Shown: piece after piece, positions 45,597 to 59,113 of the stretch
Layout: the number at the start of each line of letters is the position of its first letter
How positions within the stretch are numbered: the first letter of the stretch is position 1
NCBI RefSeq assembly: GCF_009707385.1
Contig: NZ_CP046115.1
Span: 248,001 to 312,000 of the forward strand
DNA length: 64,000 nt
Reading direction: 5' to 3'
Origin: Klebsiella oxytoca
Lineage (GTDB): Bacteria; Pseudomonadota; Gammaproteobacteria; Enterobacterales; Enterobacteriaceae
Notes under the pieces: model-generated
Seen by the model: the letters and a program-made list of their open reading frames with translations, nothing else
Database searches by the model: none
Told to the model about the DNA's origin: nothing
Position numbers and translations under genes: made by a program

Positions 45597-46187
45597 ATGT
45601 TACAAAACCCGATTCACCTGCGTCTGGAGAAGCTGGATAGCTGGCAGCACGTGACTTTTATGGCCTGCCTGTGCGAGCGGATGTATCCCAACTACGCTAT
45701 GTTCTGCCAGCAAACGGAGTTTGCCGATGGCCAGCTCTATCGCCGTATCCTCGATCTAATCTGGGAAACGCTGACGGTAAAAGACGCGAAGGTGAATTTC
45801 GACAGCCAGCTGGAAAAGCTGGAAGAGGCGATTCCGGCCGCAGATGATTACGATCTGTACGGCGTTTATCCGGCGATCGATGCCTGCGTTGCATTGAGTG
45901 AACTGATTCATTCACGGCTGAGCGGCGAAACCCTCGAACATGCCATCGAAGTCAGCAAGAGCTCGATCACTACCGTCGCAATGCTGGAAATGACTCAGGC
46001 TGGTCGCGAAATGACCGATGAAGAGCTCAAAGAAAACCCGGCTATTGAGCAAGAATGGGATATCCAGTGGGAGATTTTCCGTCTTCTGGCCGACTGTGAA
46101 GAACGCGATATTGAACTGATCAAAGGGCTGCGTGCAGACCTCCGCGAGGCCGGCGAAAGCAATATTGGTATAAATTTTCAGCAATGA
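45597..46187 (+). CDS. yjaG: DUF416 protein YjaG
   Basis: 196 residues, soluble, helical, acidic C-terminal half. Matches YjaG by position (between nfi and hupA) and by sequence style (LQNPIHLRLEKLDSWQHVTF). Function unknown. Confidence 0.93.
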   Translation: MLQNPIHLRLEKLDSWQHVTFMACLCERMYPNYAMFCQQTEFADGQLYRRILDLIWETLTVKDAKVNFDSQLEKLEEAIPAADDYDLYGVYPAIDACVALSELIHSRLSGETLEHAIEVSKSSITTVAMLEMTQAGREMTDEELKENPAIEQEWDIQWEIFRLLADCEERDIELIKGLRADLREAGESNIGINFQQ

Positions 46188-46373
46188 GACCAGAAAACGT
46201 GATTTACCGCCTCAATTGTAGCGTCTGAAGGCTTCCATTCCGCCCCCCGTCTGGTCTACATTTGGAGGGCGAAAAAACGTGGCTATCGGTGCGTGTATGC
46301 AGGAGAGTGCTTTTCAGGCATTTCCGTCGCACTCGATGCTTAGCAAGCGATAAACACATTGTAAGGATAACTT

Positions 46374-46646
46374 ATGAACAAGACTCAACTGATTGATGTA
46401 ATTGCGGACAAAGCTGACCTGTCCAAAGCGCAGGCAAAAGCTGCTCTGGAATCTACCCTGGCTGCAATTACCGAGTCTCTGAAAGAAGGTGATGCTGTTC
46501 AACTGGTTGGTTTCGGTACCTTCAAAGTGAACCACCGCGCTGAGCGTACTGGCCGCAACCCGCAGACCGGTAAAGAAATCAAAATCGCCGCAGCTAACGT
46601 GCCGGCATTTGTTTCTGGTAAGGCTCTGAAAGACGCAGTTAAGTAA
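46374..46646 (+). CDS. hupA: DNA-binding protein HU-alpha
   Basis: Nucleoid-associated histone-like protein; bends DNA as HU-alpha homodimer or with HU-beta. 90 residues with the DNA-arm signature [21 protein letters not shown] at about 46-66. AAGGATAAC precedes the ATG. Strong codon bias. Confidence 0.98.
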   Translation: MNKTQLIDVIADKADLSKAQAKAALESTLAAITESLKEGDAVQLVGFGTFKVNHRAERTGRNPQTGKEIKIAAANVPAFVSGKALKDAVK

Positions 46647-46652
46647 GACCGC

Positions 46653-47351
46653 GTGGCAGTGTACAGTTTTATTGAAGGGGCTTGTCGGCCCCTTTTGTCT
46701 ATCTGGCGCCGCAAGCTGGCGCTGGTGGGCGTATTGCTGCTCACTGCCTGCAGCCATAACTCTTCTCTCCCGCCGTTTACCGCCAGCGGATATGCGGATA
46801 ACCAGGGAGCGATGCGTATCTGGCGCAAAGATTCCGACGGTGAGGTGCATCTTCTTGCCGCCTTCAGTCCATGGCGTCACGGTAATACCTCGACCAGCGA
46901 GTACCGCTGGCAGGATGATCAGCTCGCGCTGATTGAACTCAACGTCTACGGCAAACCTCCGGAACATATTCGCGCCCGCTTTGATGCTCAGGGTGAGCTC
47001 AGCTTTATGCAGCGCGAAGTTGATGGCCAGAAGCAGCAGCTTTCCAGCGATCAGGTCGCGTTATATCGCTATCGGGCGGAACAGATACGCCAGACCAGCG
47101 ATGCCCTGCGTCAGGGACGCGTTACGCTGCGTCAGGGGCGCTGGCATGCCAACAAGACGGTAACGACCTGCGAAGGTCAGACCGTGAAGCCTGACCTCGA
47201 CACGTCGGCGCTCGCGCATATTGAACGCCGCCAGCGTCACTCATCCGTTGAGGTGAGCGTAGCGTGGCTGGAAGCGCCGGAAGGCTCTCAACTGCTGCTG
47301 GTGGCAAACGAAGACTTCTGTACCTGGCAGCCGACTGAAAAAAGCTTCTGA
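46653..47351 (+). CDS. yjaH: DUF1481 lipoprotein YjaH
   Basis: Exported lipoprotein of unknown role. From GTG 46653 it is 232 residues. A hydrophobic stretch ends in the lipobox LLLTACS with the lipidated Cys at residue 33, then a soluble domain of about 200 residues. The start is uncertain: the apparent hupA terminator (46675-46696) lies inside the first 15 codons and no good ribosome-binding site precedes 46653, so translation may begin downstream (e.g. at the WRRKLALVG segment). Confidence 0.85.
   Translation: MAVYSFIEGACRPLLSIWRRKLALVGVLLLTACSHNSSLPPFTASGYADNQGAMRIWRKDSDGEVHLLAAFSPWRHGNTSTSEYRWQDDQLALIELNVYGKPPEHIRARFDAQGELSFMQREVDGQKQQLSSDQVALYRYRAEQIRQTSDALRQGRVTLRQGRWHANKTVTTCEGQTVKPDLDTSALAHIERRQRHSSVEVSVAWLEAPEGSQLLLVANEDFCTWQPTEKSF
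46675..46696 (+). terminator. hupA terminator inside the yjaH 5' end
   Basis: AAGGGGC-TTGTCG-GCCCCTT followed by TT, 29 nt after the hupA stop. Confidence 0.75.
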
Positions 47352-47354
47352 GCC

Positions 47355-47783
47355 TTACCAGTGGTTCATTCCCATATGACCGCCACCGCAGCCCCCACGT
47401 CCCATACCCTCGCCACGAGGAATACCTGCGTCAGCTAACGCGAGATCAAATTTAACCCGCTGCTGGGCCAGCTTCTGACCGAGAACTTCCATTTCCCCGG
47501 CGACGGATTCGATTTTTGCGCTGTCAGGCCTATCCGCGGTTAACAGCGCATTATATTCGTAGCGTTTTGATATGAGCTGCTGACGCAAAGCGCGGGTTTG
47601 TTCATAGAAATCATTATGCAGCTTCTGGGCAGTGGCCTGCTGGTCGGCCGTGAGCTGGCTATAGCCCTGGGGGCTCATAGCGTTACCGTTATTCCAGTGG
47701 TGCCTTGCCCAGGCTGAGCTACTGCCGAAAGTCAGGGCGGCGAGGGTAATCAGCGTTAGGGGAAGTTTTTTGTTCCGTCTCAT
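47355..47783 (-). CDS. zraP: zinc resistance-associated periplasmic protein ZraP
   Basis: Periplasmic zinc-binding chaperone of the CpxP/Spy-like family, made under high zinc and envelope stress. 142 residues: signal peptide (MRRNKKLPLTLITLAALTFG..SSAWA), a helical LTxxQ-type region (SQLTADQQATAQKLHNDFYE) and a Gly/His/Cys-rich tail (RGGCGGGHMGMNHW) suited to bind zinc. Divergent from zraSR and driven by its own sigma-54 promoter. Confidence 0.96.
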   Translation of the reverse strand: MRRNKKLPLTLITLAALTFGSSSAWARHHWNNGNAMSPQGYSQLTADQQATAQKLHNDFYEQTRALRQQLISKRYEYNALLTADRPDSAKIESVAGEMEVLGQKLAQQRVKFDLALADAGIPRGEGMGRGGCGGGHMGMNHW

Positions 47784-47818
47784 AGTTTATTCTCCTGGCT
47801 TATGGTTACTGACTGATT

Positions 47819-47835
47819 TGCATCTTCCATGCCAG
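47819..47835 (-). promoter_or_regulatory. sigma-54 promoter of zraP
   Basis: On the minus strand CTGGCATGGAAGATGCA fits the -24/-12 consensus (TGGCAC-N5-TTGCA) with small deviations; it lies about 36 bp before the zraP start. Confidence 0.85.
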
Positions 47836-47886
47836 GAAGAAAAATCCGCAGGATGTAGGGGGGTAAGTGACTTCTGCAGGCGCAAG

Positions 47887-47935
47887 CGAGTAAAAATGAC
47901 CCGCCGCATCCTTTACTGTGGGTCATTTTTACTCG
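47887..47935. promoter_or_regulatory. paired ZraR binding sites
   Basis: CGAGTAAAAATGACCC (47887-47902) and its exact reverse complement GGGTCATTTTTACTCG (47920-47935), 17 bp apart. The motif agrees with the ZraR site reported for E. coli (GAGTAAAAATGAC). One pair between two divergent sigma-54 promoters can activate both. Confidence 0.9.
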
Positions 47936-47984
47936 ATCGCCTTCCCGGTTTGTGCCCGAGGAGCGGTTAGATGAGGCGGAAAAA

Positions 47985-48000
47985 TGGCATGATTTCTGCT
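47985..48000 (+). promoter_or_regulatory. sigma-54 promoter of zraSR
   Basis: TGGCATGATTTCTGCT, with GG and GC at -24/-12 spacing, about 35 bp upstream of zraS. Confidence 0.82.
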
Positions 48001-48033
48001 GTGCTATGCGCTGTCTGAGGAAAGGGAGTTGTC

Positions 48034-49422
48034 ATGAAGGTGATGCGGTTGTCTAAGGATTCCGTCGCCGTTGGGCTGAGCTGGTTGTTAACCGGCCTTA
48101 TCTTGCTGCTGGTATGCCTGTTTTCCGCGTTAATCGTGCGCGACTATGGCCGTGAAAATGAAGCCGCACGCCAGACTATCCAGGAAAAGGGCAGCGTGCT
48201 GATTCGCGCTCTTGAGTCCGGAGCGCGCGTGGGGATGGGAATGCGTATGCATCATACCCAGCTGCAGGCATTGCTGGAGGAAATGGCCTGGCAGCCCGGC
48301 GTGCTGTGGTTCGCGGTGACGGATGAGCACGGTAAAATTATCGCCCATAGCGACCCGCGGCGAGTGGGGGAAGAGCTCTATTCTGCCAGCGCGATGCGTG
48401 AATATAATATCGGTCCCGAGGAGCGCTGGCGACGCCTTGAACAGCCAGAGCCAGCGTTAGAGGTCTATCGCCAGTTTCGCCCGCTCAACGGCGGTGGACA
48501 TCATATGCGCATGATGATGCGCCGCGAATCAGCCGAACTGCGTACTCAGGTTCCCCAGTTCATTTTTATTGCTTTTGATACGCGTGAGCTGGATGCCAAC
48601 CATGCCCGCAGCCTGCGTAATACGGTCATTATGCTCTGTGCTGCGGGCGTAGTGATGGCGGCAACGGTGCTGGCGCAGTTCTGGTTTCGCCGCTACCAGC
48701 GGTCGCGCAAGCTGCTGCAGGAGGCGACGGCGCGTAAAGAAAAACTGGCGGCGCTCGGTCATCTGGCCGCAGGCGTCGCCCATGAAATTCGCAACCCGCT
48801 CTCCTCCATTAAAGGGCTAGCGAAGTATTTCGCTGAACGCACCCCGCCCGATGGAGAAGCGCATCAGCTTGCTCAGGTGATGGCGAAAGAAGCCGATCGT
48901 CTGAACAGAGTCGTGAGCGAACTGCTGGAACTGGTGCGTCCGGCGCATTTAAAATATCAATCCATTGATCTGAATGAAGTGATTACCCATTCGCTTCAGC
49001 TGGTTAGCCAGGATGCTGCCAGCCGGGCAATAACCCTCCAGTTTACCGCCCAGCCCGCGCTAAGCCGCATTCAGGCCGATCCTGATCGTTTGAAACAGGT
49101 GCTGCTGAATCTTTATCTCAATGCCATCCACGCCATTGGCCGCGATGGCGTAATTACGGTGTCGGTGAGTGAATGTGGCGACGGGCGAGTGAAGGCAAGC
49201 GTTGCGGATAGCGGCAAGGGGATGACCGCGGAGCAGCTACAGGCCATCTTCACCCCGTACTTCACGACCAAGGCCGACGGTACCGGGCTGGGTCTGGCAG
49301 TGGTGCAGAACATTGTTGAGCAGCACGGCGGGACCATCTACGCTGAGAGCAGCCCCGGCAAGGGCGCGCTATTTACGCTCTATTTGCCGGTTAATGGGCA
49401 ACAGAAGGATGAACAAGGATGA
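48034..49422 (+). CDS. zraS: sensor histidine kinase ZraS
   Basis: Membrane sensor of periplasmic zinc/envelope stress that phosphorylates ZraR. 462 residues: transmembrane helix at about 15-36, a periplasmic sensor domain with a Met/His-rich stretch (GARVGMGMRMHHTQ; GGGHHMRMMMRRES), a second helix near 200-220, a HisKA box with the phospho-accepting His (GVAHEIRNPLSSIKG), and the ATPase motifs ADSGKGM and GTGLGLAVVQ. Overlaps zraR by 4 nt. Confidence 0.97.
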   Translation: MKVMRLSKDSVAVGLSWLLTGLILLLVCLFSALIVRDYGRENEAARQTIQEKGSVLIRALESGARVGMGMRMHHTQLQALLEEMAWQPGVLWFAVTDEHGKIIAHSDPRRVGEELYSASAMREYNIGPEERWRRLEQPEPALEVYRQFRPLNGGGHHMRMMMRRESAELRTQVPQFIFIAFDTRELDANHARSLRNTVIMLCAAGVVMAATVLAQFWFRRYQRSRKLLQEATARKEKLAALGHLAAGVAHEIRNPLSSIKGLAKYFAERTPPDGEAHQLAQVMAKEADRLNRVVSELLELVRPAHLKYQSIDLNEVITHSLQLVSQDAASRAITLQFTAQPALSRIQADPDRLKQVLLNLYLNAIHAIGRDGVITVSVSECGDGRVKASVADSGKGMTAEQLQAIFTPYFTTKADGTGLGLAVVQNIVEQHGGTIYAESSPGKGALFTLYLPVNGQQKDEQG

Positions 49423-50750
49423 GTGGCGAGCAGGTCGATATTCTGGTGGTGGACGATGACATCAGCCACTGCACTATCTTACAGGCGTTATTACGGGGCT
49501 GGGGATACCGGGTTGTGCTGGCTCATAACGGTGTACAGGCGCTGGAGCAGGTGCGTGAGAAGGTGTTCGATCTGGTGCTTTGCGATATCCGCATGGCGGA
49601 GATGGACGGCATCGAAACGCTGAAAGAGATCAAGACTTTGAATCCGTCGATTCCCGTTCTGATCATGACCGCGTACTCCAGCGTCGATACCGCGGTGGAG
49701 GCGCTGAAGTCCGGCGCGCTCGACTACCTGATTAAGCCGCTGGACTTTGACAAGCTGCAGCAGACGCTGTCCGGGGCGTTAGCGCATACGCGTTTGAACG
49801 AGCCCCTCACCGCAGGTTCTCCTGCAAACCAGTTTGGCATGGTAGGCGATAGCCCGGCGATGCGGGCGTTGCTGAACAATATCGCCCTGGTTGCCCCTTC
49901 TGATGCGACGGTATTAATTCACGGCGAGTCGGGAACCGGTAAAGAGCTGGTCGCGCGAGCGCTGCACGCCAGCAGCGCTCGCAGCCGTAGACCGCTGGTG
50001 ACCCTCAACTGTGCGGCGCTTAATGAATCACTGCTGGAGTCGGAGCTGTTTGGTCACGAGAAAGGTGCCTTTACCGGGGCGGACAAACGGCGAGAAGGGC
50101 GCTTTGTTGAAGCGGACGGCGGCACGCTCTTCCTGGACGAGATTGGCGATATTTCGCCCCTGATGCAGGTGCGCCTGCTGCGAGCCATTCAGGAACGCGA
50201 AGTGCAGCGCGTTGGCAGCAATCAGACTCTGTCGGTGGATGTGCGGCTAATTGCCGCTACCCACCGGGATCTAGCCGAAGAAGTCAGCGCCGGGCGTTTT
50301 CGCCAGGATCTATACTACCGCCTGAACGTCGTGACTATTGATATGCCGCCGCTACGCCAACGGCGGAAAGATATTCCTCAACTGGCGCGCTATTTCCTGC
50401 AACGTTACGCTGAGCGAAACCGCAAAGCGGTACAGGGATTTACTCCGCAGGCGATGGACTTACTGATTCACTATGCATGGCCGGGAAACATTCGCGAGCT
50501 GGAGAATGCGGTGGAGCGGGCGGTGGTCTTGCTGACCGGAGAGTATATTTCTGAACGCGAGCTGCCGCTGGCGATTGCCGGTACGCCGGTTGCGGACGTG
50601 CCGCACGGCGATGATGTTATTCAGCCGCTGGTGGAGGTAGAGAAAGAAGCGATCCTCGCGGCGCTCGAAAAAACGGGCGGCAACAAAACTGAAGCCGCCC
50701 GTCAGCTGGGCATTACGCGCAAAACGCTGCTGGCAAAACTCAGCCGTTAG
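49419..50750 (+). CDS. zraR: sigma-54-dependent response regulator ZraR
   Basis: NtrC-type activator of zraP and zraSR. 443 residues: receiver domain with phospho-acceptor Asp in VLCDIRMAEMDG, AAA+ domain with Walker A GESGTGKE and the sigma-54 contact loop GAFTGA, and a C-terminal Fis-type helix-turn-helix (NKTEAARQLGITRKTLLAKL). Its stop codon overlaps that of the convergent purD by 4 nt. Confidence 0.98.
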   Translation: MSGEQVDILVVDDDISHCTILQALLRGWGYRVVLAHNGVQALEQVREKVFDLVLCDIRMAEMDGIETLKEIKTLNPSIPVLIMTAYSSVDTAVEALKSGALDYLIKPLDFDKLQQTLSGALAHTRLNEPLTAGSPANQFGMVGDSPAMRALLNNIALVAPSDATVLIHGESGTGKELVARALHASSARSRRPLVTLNCAALNESLLESELFGHEKGAFTGADKRREGRFVEADGGTLFLDEIGDISPLMQVRLLRAIQEREVQRVGSNQTLSVDVRLIAATHRDLAEEVSAGRFRQDLYYRLNVVTIDMPPLRQRRKDIPQLARYFLQRYAERNRKAVQGFTPQAMDLLIHYAWPGNIRELENAVERAVVLLTGEYISERELPLAIAGTPVADVPHGDDVIQPLVEVEKEAILAALEKTGGNKTEAARQLGITRKTLLAKLSR

Positions 50751-52039
50751 CTGTTTTGCTCACGCTCAATCGCGCGCCAGCCGATGTCGTTACGACTAAA
50801 GCTGCCGTCCCAGCGGATATCGCTCATCAGGGCGTAAGCGCGATTTTGCGCTTCAGCGACGGTGCGGCCCAGCGCGGTAGCGCACAGCACCCGACCGCCG
50901 CTGGTCAAGACGCGATCGTCGTCAGCAAGTTTGGTTCCGGCGTGGAAGACCTTACCGTCAGCCGATTCTTCCAGCGGCAGGCCGTGGATCTCATCGCCGG
51001 TCTTGTAGCTGCCCGGATAGCCACCGGCGGCGATCACGACGCCCAGCGAGGCGCGCTCGTCCCATTCGGAAGTTTTCTCGTCCAGCTTACCGTCGCAGGC
51101 GGCGAGGCACAGATCCACCAGATCCGATTTCATGCGCAGCATGATCGGCTGGGTTTCCGGATCGCCAAAGCGACAGTTGAACTCAATAACCTTCGGATTG
51201 CCCTGTTTGTCGATCATCAGGCCCGCATAGAGGAAACCGGTGTAGGTGTTTCCTTCCGCTGCCATACCTTTTACGGTTGGCCAGATAATGCGTTCCATGG
51301 TGCGCTGATGAACTTCATCGGTTACCACCGGTGCCGGTGAGTAAGCGCCCATACCGCCAGTGTTAGGCCCGGTATCGCCGTTACCCACGCGTTTGTGATC
51401 CTGGCTGGTGGCCATCGGCAGCACGTGCTCGCCGTCGACCATCACGATAAAGCTTGCTTCTTCGCCGTCGAGAAACTCTTCAATGACGATGCGGTGTCCG
51501 GCGTCGCCAAAGGCGTTACCTGCCAGCATGTCGTGAACGGCGGCTTCCGCTTCTTCCAGCGTCATGGCGACAATCACGCCCTTGCCGGCGGCCAGGCCGT
51601 CGGCCTTGATAACGATGGGCGCGCCTTTCTCACGCAGGTACGCCAGCGCGGGCTCGACTTCGGTGAAGTTCTGGTATTCCGCCGTCGGAATGTTATGGCG
51701 GGCAAGAAAATCTTTAGTAAAGGCTTTGGAACCTTCCAGCTGCGCGGCGCCTTCGGTTGGACCGAAGATTTTCAGCCCGGCGGCGCGGAATGCATCCACC
51801 ACGCCAATCACCAGCGGCGCTTCCGGGCCAACGATAGTCAGATCAATCTTCTCATTCTGAGCAAAAGCCAGCAGAGCAGGGATATCGGTGACGCCAATAG
51901 CCACATTTTGCAGCGCCGGTTCCAGCGCGGTGCCCGCGTTACCCGGGGCGACAAAAACGGTATCGACTTTTGGCGACTGCGCCGCTTTCCAGGCCAGGGC
52001 GTGCTCGCGGCCGCCGTTGCCAATAACTAATACTTTCAT
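50747..52039 (-). CDS. purD: phosphoribosylamine-glycine ligase (PurD)
   Basis: GAR synthetase, second step of purine synthesis. 430 residues, ATP-grasp fold: VLVIGNGGREHALAWK at the start, VIKADGLAAGKGVIVA near residue 145 and FNCRFGDPETQ near 285. Second gene of purHD, 15 nt after purH. Confidence 0.98.
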   Translation of the reverse strand: MKVLVIGNGGREHALAWKAAQSPKVDTVFVAPGNAGTALEPALQNVAIGVTDIPALLAFAQNEKIDLTIVGPEAPLVIGVVDAFRAAGLKIFGPTEGAAQLEGSKAFTKDFLARHNIPTAEYQNFTEVEPALAYLREKGAPIVIKADGLAAGKGVIVAMTLEEAEAAVHDMLAGNAFGDAGHRIVIEEFLDGEEASFIVMVDGEHVLPMATSQDHKRVGNGDTGPNTGGMGAYSPAPVVTDEVHQRTMERIIWPTVKGMAAEGNTYTGFLYAGLMIDKQGNPKVIEFNCRFGDPETQPIMLRMKSDLVDLCLAACDGKLDEKTSEWDERASLGVVIAAGGYPGSYKTGDEIHGLPLEESADGKVFHAGTKLADDDRVLTSGGRVLCATALGRTVAEAQNRAYALMSDIRWDGSFSRNDIGWRAIEREQNS

Positions 52040-52054
52040 CGTCTGCTCCGTGAA

Positions 52055-53644
52055 TTAATGGCGGAAGTGGCGCATGTCGGTGAAGATCATCGCGATACCG
52101 TGTTCATCGGCGGCGGCAATCACCTCTTCGTCGCGGATAGAACCGCCTGGCTGAATGACGCAGCTCACGCCAACGGCAGCGGCGGCATCAATACCGTCGC
52201 GGAACGGGAAGAAGGCGTCGGAGGCCATCGCCGAACCTTTCACTTCTAGTCCCTCATCACCGGCTTTAATCCCGGCGATTTTGGCTGAATAAACGCGGCT
52301 CATCTGGCCTGCGCCTATCCCAATGGTCATGTTCTCTTTGGCATAAACAATGGCGTTAGATTTTACGAATTTCGCCACTTTCCAGCAGAACAGCGCATCG
52401 CGCAGCTCCTGCTCGGTCGGCTGGCGTTTGGAAACCACGCGCAGTTCGCCTTCCGTGACCATACCCAGATCGCGATCCTGAACCAGCAGGCCGCCGTTAA
52501 CGCGCTTGAAGTCCAGACCCGGCACGCGCTGAGTCCATTGTCCGCAGGTCAGGACGCGAACGTTTTGCTTAGCGGCAGTGATGTTCAGCGCTTCTTGTGT
52601 GGCAGACGGTGCGATGATCACTTCAACAAACTGACGGGAGATGATGGCCTGCGCGGTTTCGGCATCCAGTTCGCGGTTAAACGCGATGATGCCGCCAAAC
52701 GCGGAGGTCGGGTCGGTTTTATATGCGCGATCGTAGGCATCAAGAATAGAAGTGCTTACCGCCACGCCGCACGGGTTAGCATGCTTCACGATAACGCAGG
52801 CCGGTTCGCTGAACTCTTTCACACACTCAAGCGCCGCGTCGGTATCGGCGATGTTGTTATAGGAGAGGGCTTTGCCCTGAACCTGCTGTGCGGTCGCTAC
52901 AGAAGCTTCTTTAACCTCTTCTTCTATATAGAAGGCGGCCTGCTGGTGGCTGTTTTCGCCGTAGCGCATATCCTGCTTCTTAATGAAGTTCAGGTTCAGG
53001 GTACGCGGGAAACGGCCAGCGGCTTCTTTACTCTCGCCGTGATAGGCCGGCACCATGCTGCCAAAGTAGTTGGCAATCATGCTGTCATAGGCGGCGGTAT
53101 GTTCGAATGCTTTAATGGCGAGATCGAAACGAGTATCCAGCGTCAGGGAGCCTTCGTTGGCATCCATCTCCTGGATAATGGCCTCGTAGTCGCTGCTCTT
53201 CACCACGATAGCGACGTCTTTATGGTTTTTTGCCGCAGAGCGCACCATGGTCGGGCCGCCGATATCAATGTTTTCTACCGCGTCTTCCAGAGAACAACCC
53301 TCGCGAGCAACGGTTTGAGCAAACGGATACAGGTTAACAACCACCATATCAATAGGCGCGATCCCGTGTTGCTCCATAATGCCGTCATCCTGGCCGCGAC
53401 GGCCAAGAATACCGCCGTGGACCTTCGGATGCAGGGTTTTCACGCGTCCATCCATCATTTCCGGGAAACCGGTGTAGTCAGAGACTTCGGTCACCGGCAG
53501 GCCTTTATCTGCCAGCAGGCGAGCGGTGCCGCCGGTGGACAGCAGCTCGACACCACGAGCGGAAAGCGCCTGCGCGAATTCGACGATACCGGCCTTGTCA
53601 GAAACACTGAGCAGAGCGCGGCGGACTGGACGACGTTGTTGCAT
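52055..53644 (-). CDS. purH: bifunctional AICAR transformylase / IMP cyclohydrolase (PurH)
   Basis: Last two steps to IMP. 529 residues from ATG 53644 ([17 protein letters not shown]); nine further in-frame codons upstream include another ATG but give more than the family length. N-terminal cyclohydrolase (MGS-like; [22 protein letters not shown]) and C-terminal transformylase ([10 protein letters not shown], with the catalytic Lys-His). Controlled by the PurR box upstream. Confidence 0.98.
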   Translation of the reverse strand: MQQRRPVRRALLSVSDKAGIVEFAQALSARGVELLSTGGTARLLADKGLPVTEVSDYTGFPEMMDGRVKTLHPKVHGGILGRRGQDDGIMEQHGIAPIDMVVVNLYPFAQTVAREGCSLEDAVENIDIGGPTMVRSAAKNHKDVAIVVKSSDYEAIIQEMDANEGSLTLDTRFDLAIKAFEHTAAYDSMIANYFGSMVPAYHGESKEAAGRFPRTLNLNFIKKQDMRYGENSHQQAAFYIEEEVKEASVATAQQVQGKALSYNNIADTDAALECVKEFSEPACVIVKHANPCGVAVSTSILDAYDRAYKTDPTSAFGGIIAFNRELDAETAQAIISRQFVEVIIAPSATQEALNITAAKQNVRVLTCGQWTQRVPGLDFKRVNGGLLVQDRDLGMVTEGELRVVSKRQPTEQELRDALFCWKVAKFVKSNAIVYAKENMTIGIGAGQMSRVYSAKIAGIKAGDEGLEVKGSAMASDAFFPFRDGIDAAAAVGVSCVIQPGGSIRDEEVIAAADEHGIAMIFTDMRHFRH

Positions 53645-53679
53645 GGTATTAAATCCCCAGGATTTGAACATTACAGAGA

Positions 53680-53717
53680 GCGTTAGGTGAGTTTTTGTCT
53701 AAAAACTCACCTAACGC
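53680..53717. promoter_or_regulatory. 17-bp perfect hairpin in the purHD leader
   Basis: GCGTTAGGTGAGTTTTT-GTCT-AAAAACTCACCTAACGC. It lies 36-73 nt upstream of the purH start, between the promoter and the ribosome-binding site. It has no T-run after it on the minus strand. Its role (5' mRNA stabiliser, attenuator) is unknown to me. Confidence 0.7.
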
Positions 53718-53754
53718 ACCCAACCGGGCATCCTTGTTATAGCGCGGCATTGTA

Positions 53755-53770
53755 ACGAAAACGTTTGCGC
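53755..53770. promoter_or_regulatory. PurR operator of purHD
   Basis: ACGAAAACGTTTGCGC, a 16-bp PurR box close to the consensus ACGCAAACGTTTGCGT. On the minus strand a TATAAC -10 element follows near 53736, so bound PurR would cover the promoter. Confidence 0.9.
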
Positions 53771-53953
53771 AACGCTCGCGAATTTTTATCTTTCTCTTTT
53801 TAGCCCCGAATGACGACTTATGATAGAGAGGCGAAATGGCCTTTCTTAGGGGGGCATCGTCCGCTATCTGTGGATAATTCTGTGTGTAACAGGGTATAAA
53901 GTGGGGTTTTGCTGGGGAATGCAGCAGTCAGTCATTTTTCTGCAATTTAACTA

Positions 53954-53981
53954 TTGCGGATGCCCGGGAACTCCCTATAAT
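53954..53981 (+). promoter_or_regulatory. rRNA operon promoter P1 (second operon)
   Basis: TTGCGG, 16-bp spacer, TATAAT, then the same GCGCTCCC discriminator as the first operon. The DNA from the PurR box to here (53771-53953) is AT-rich in parts and has no gene; Fis/UP elements are expected. Confidence 0.9.
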
Positions 53982-54063
53982 GCGCTCCCACTGACCCGGC
54001 AGATGTGAATCACTTCACACAAACAGCCGGTCGGTTGAAGAGAAAAAATCCTGACATTCAGGG

Positions 54064-54091
54064 TTGACTCTGAAAGAGGAAAGCGTAATAT
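54064..54091 (+). promoter_or_regulatory. rRNA operon promoter P2 (second operon)
   Basis: TTGACT, 16-bp spacer, TAATAT; boxA (TGCTCTTTAACA) follows at 54130-54141. Confidence 0.9.
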
Positions 54092-54274
54092 ACGCCACCT
54101 CGCAACGGTGAGCGAAAGCCGCGTTGCACTGCTCTTTAACAATTTATCAGACAATCTGTGTGGGCACTCAAAGTGACATGGATTCTTAACGTCTTCGGAC
54201 GAAAAATGAATACCAAGTCTCAAAGAGTGAACACGTAATTCATTACGAAGTTTAATTCTGTGAGCATCAAACTT

Positions 54275-55814
<1,540 letters not shown>

Positions 55815-56012
55815 CCTGAAAGAACCTGCCTTTGTAGTGCTCACACAGATTGTTTGATAAATAATAAATTTCAAAATGTACTGTTAAGTACATTGTGAAA
55901 TTTTGCTCTTTAAAAATCTGGATCAAGCTGAAAATTGAAACGACACACAGTTAAAGTGTGTTCGAGTCTCTCAAATTTTCGCAATCAGAAGTGAAACATC
56001 TTCGGGTTGTGA
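55815..56012 (+). other. 16S-23S spacer without tRNA
   Basis: 198 bp. After the common AACCTGCCTTTGTAGTGCTC start it has no tRNA. Instead AAATTTCAAAATGTACT (55866-55882), a GTTA loop and AGTACATTGTGAAATTT (55887-55903) form a 17-position stem with one mismatch. Then come TGCTCTTTAAAAATCTGG and the 3' spacer shared with the first operon. All E. coli rrn spacers carry at least one tRNA. Confidence 0.9.
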
Positions 56013-58917
<2,905 letters not shown>

Positions 58918-58977
58918 ACAACGCCGAAGATGTTTTGGCGGATTTGAGAGACGATTTTCAGCAATGATTCAGAGTTG

Positions 58978-59099
58978 AGTACGCAATAATTTGCGCAGCA
59001 GCAAGGCGACAAGCGAAGGAAAGGCAGGAGCATACTGAAGTATGTGACTGGCTTTGCGAGCGCGGGCAACGCAGCTGATGCGATAAAGAATTGCGTACT
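58978..59099. repeat. ERIC-like palindrome in the 23S-5S spacer (second operon)
   Basis: Ends AGTACGCAAT / ATTGCGTACT are exactly complementary but differ in sequence from the ends of the first operon's element, while the centre (GGAGCATACTGAAGTATGTGACTG) is the same. 122 bp. Confidence 0.75.
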
Positions 59100-59113
59100 G
59101 AGCACAAAGAATT

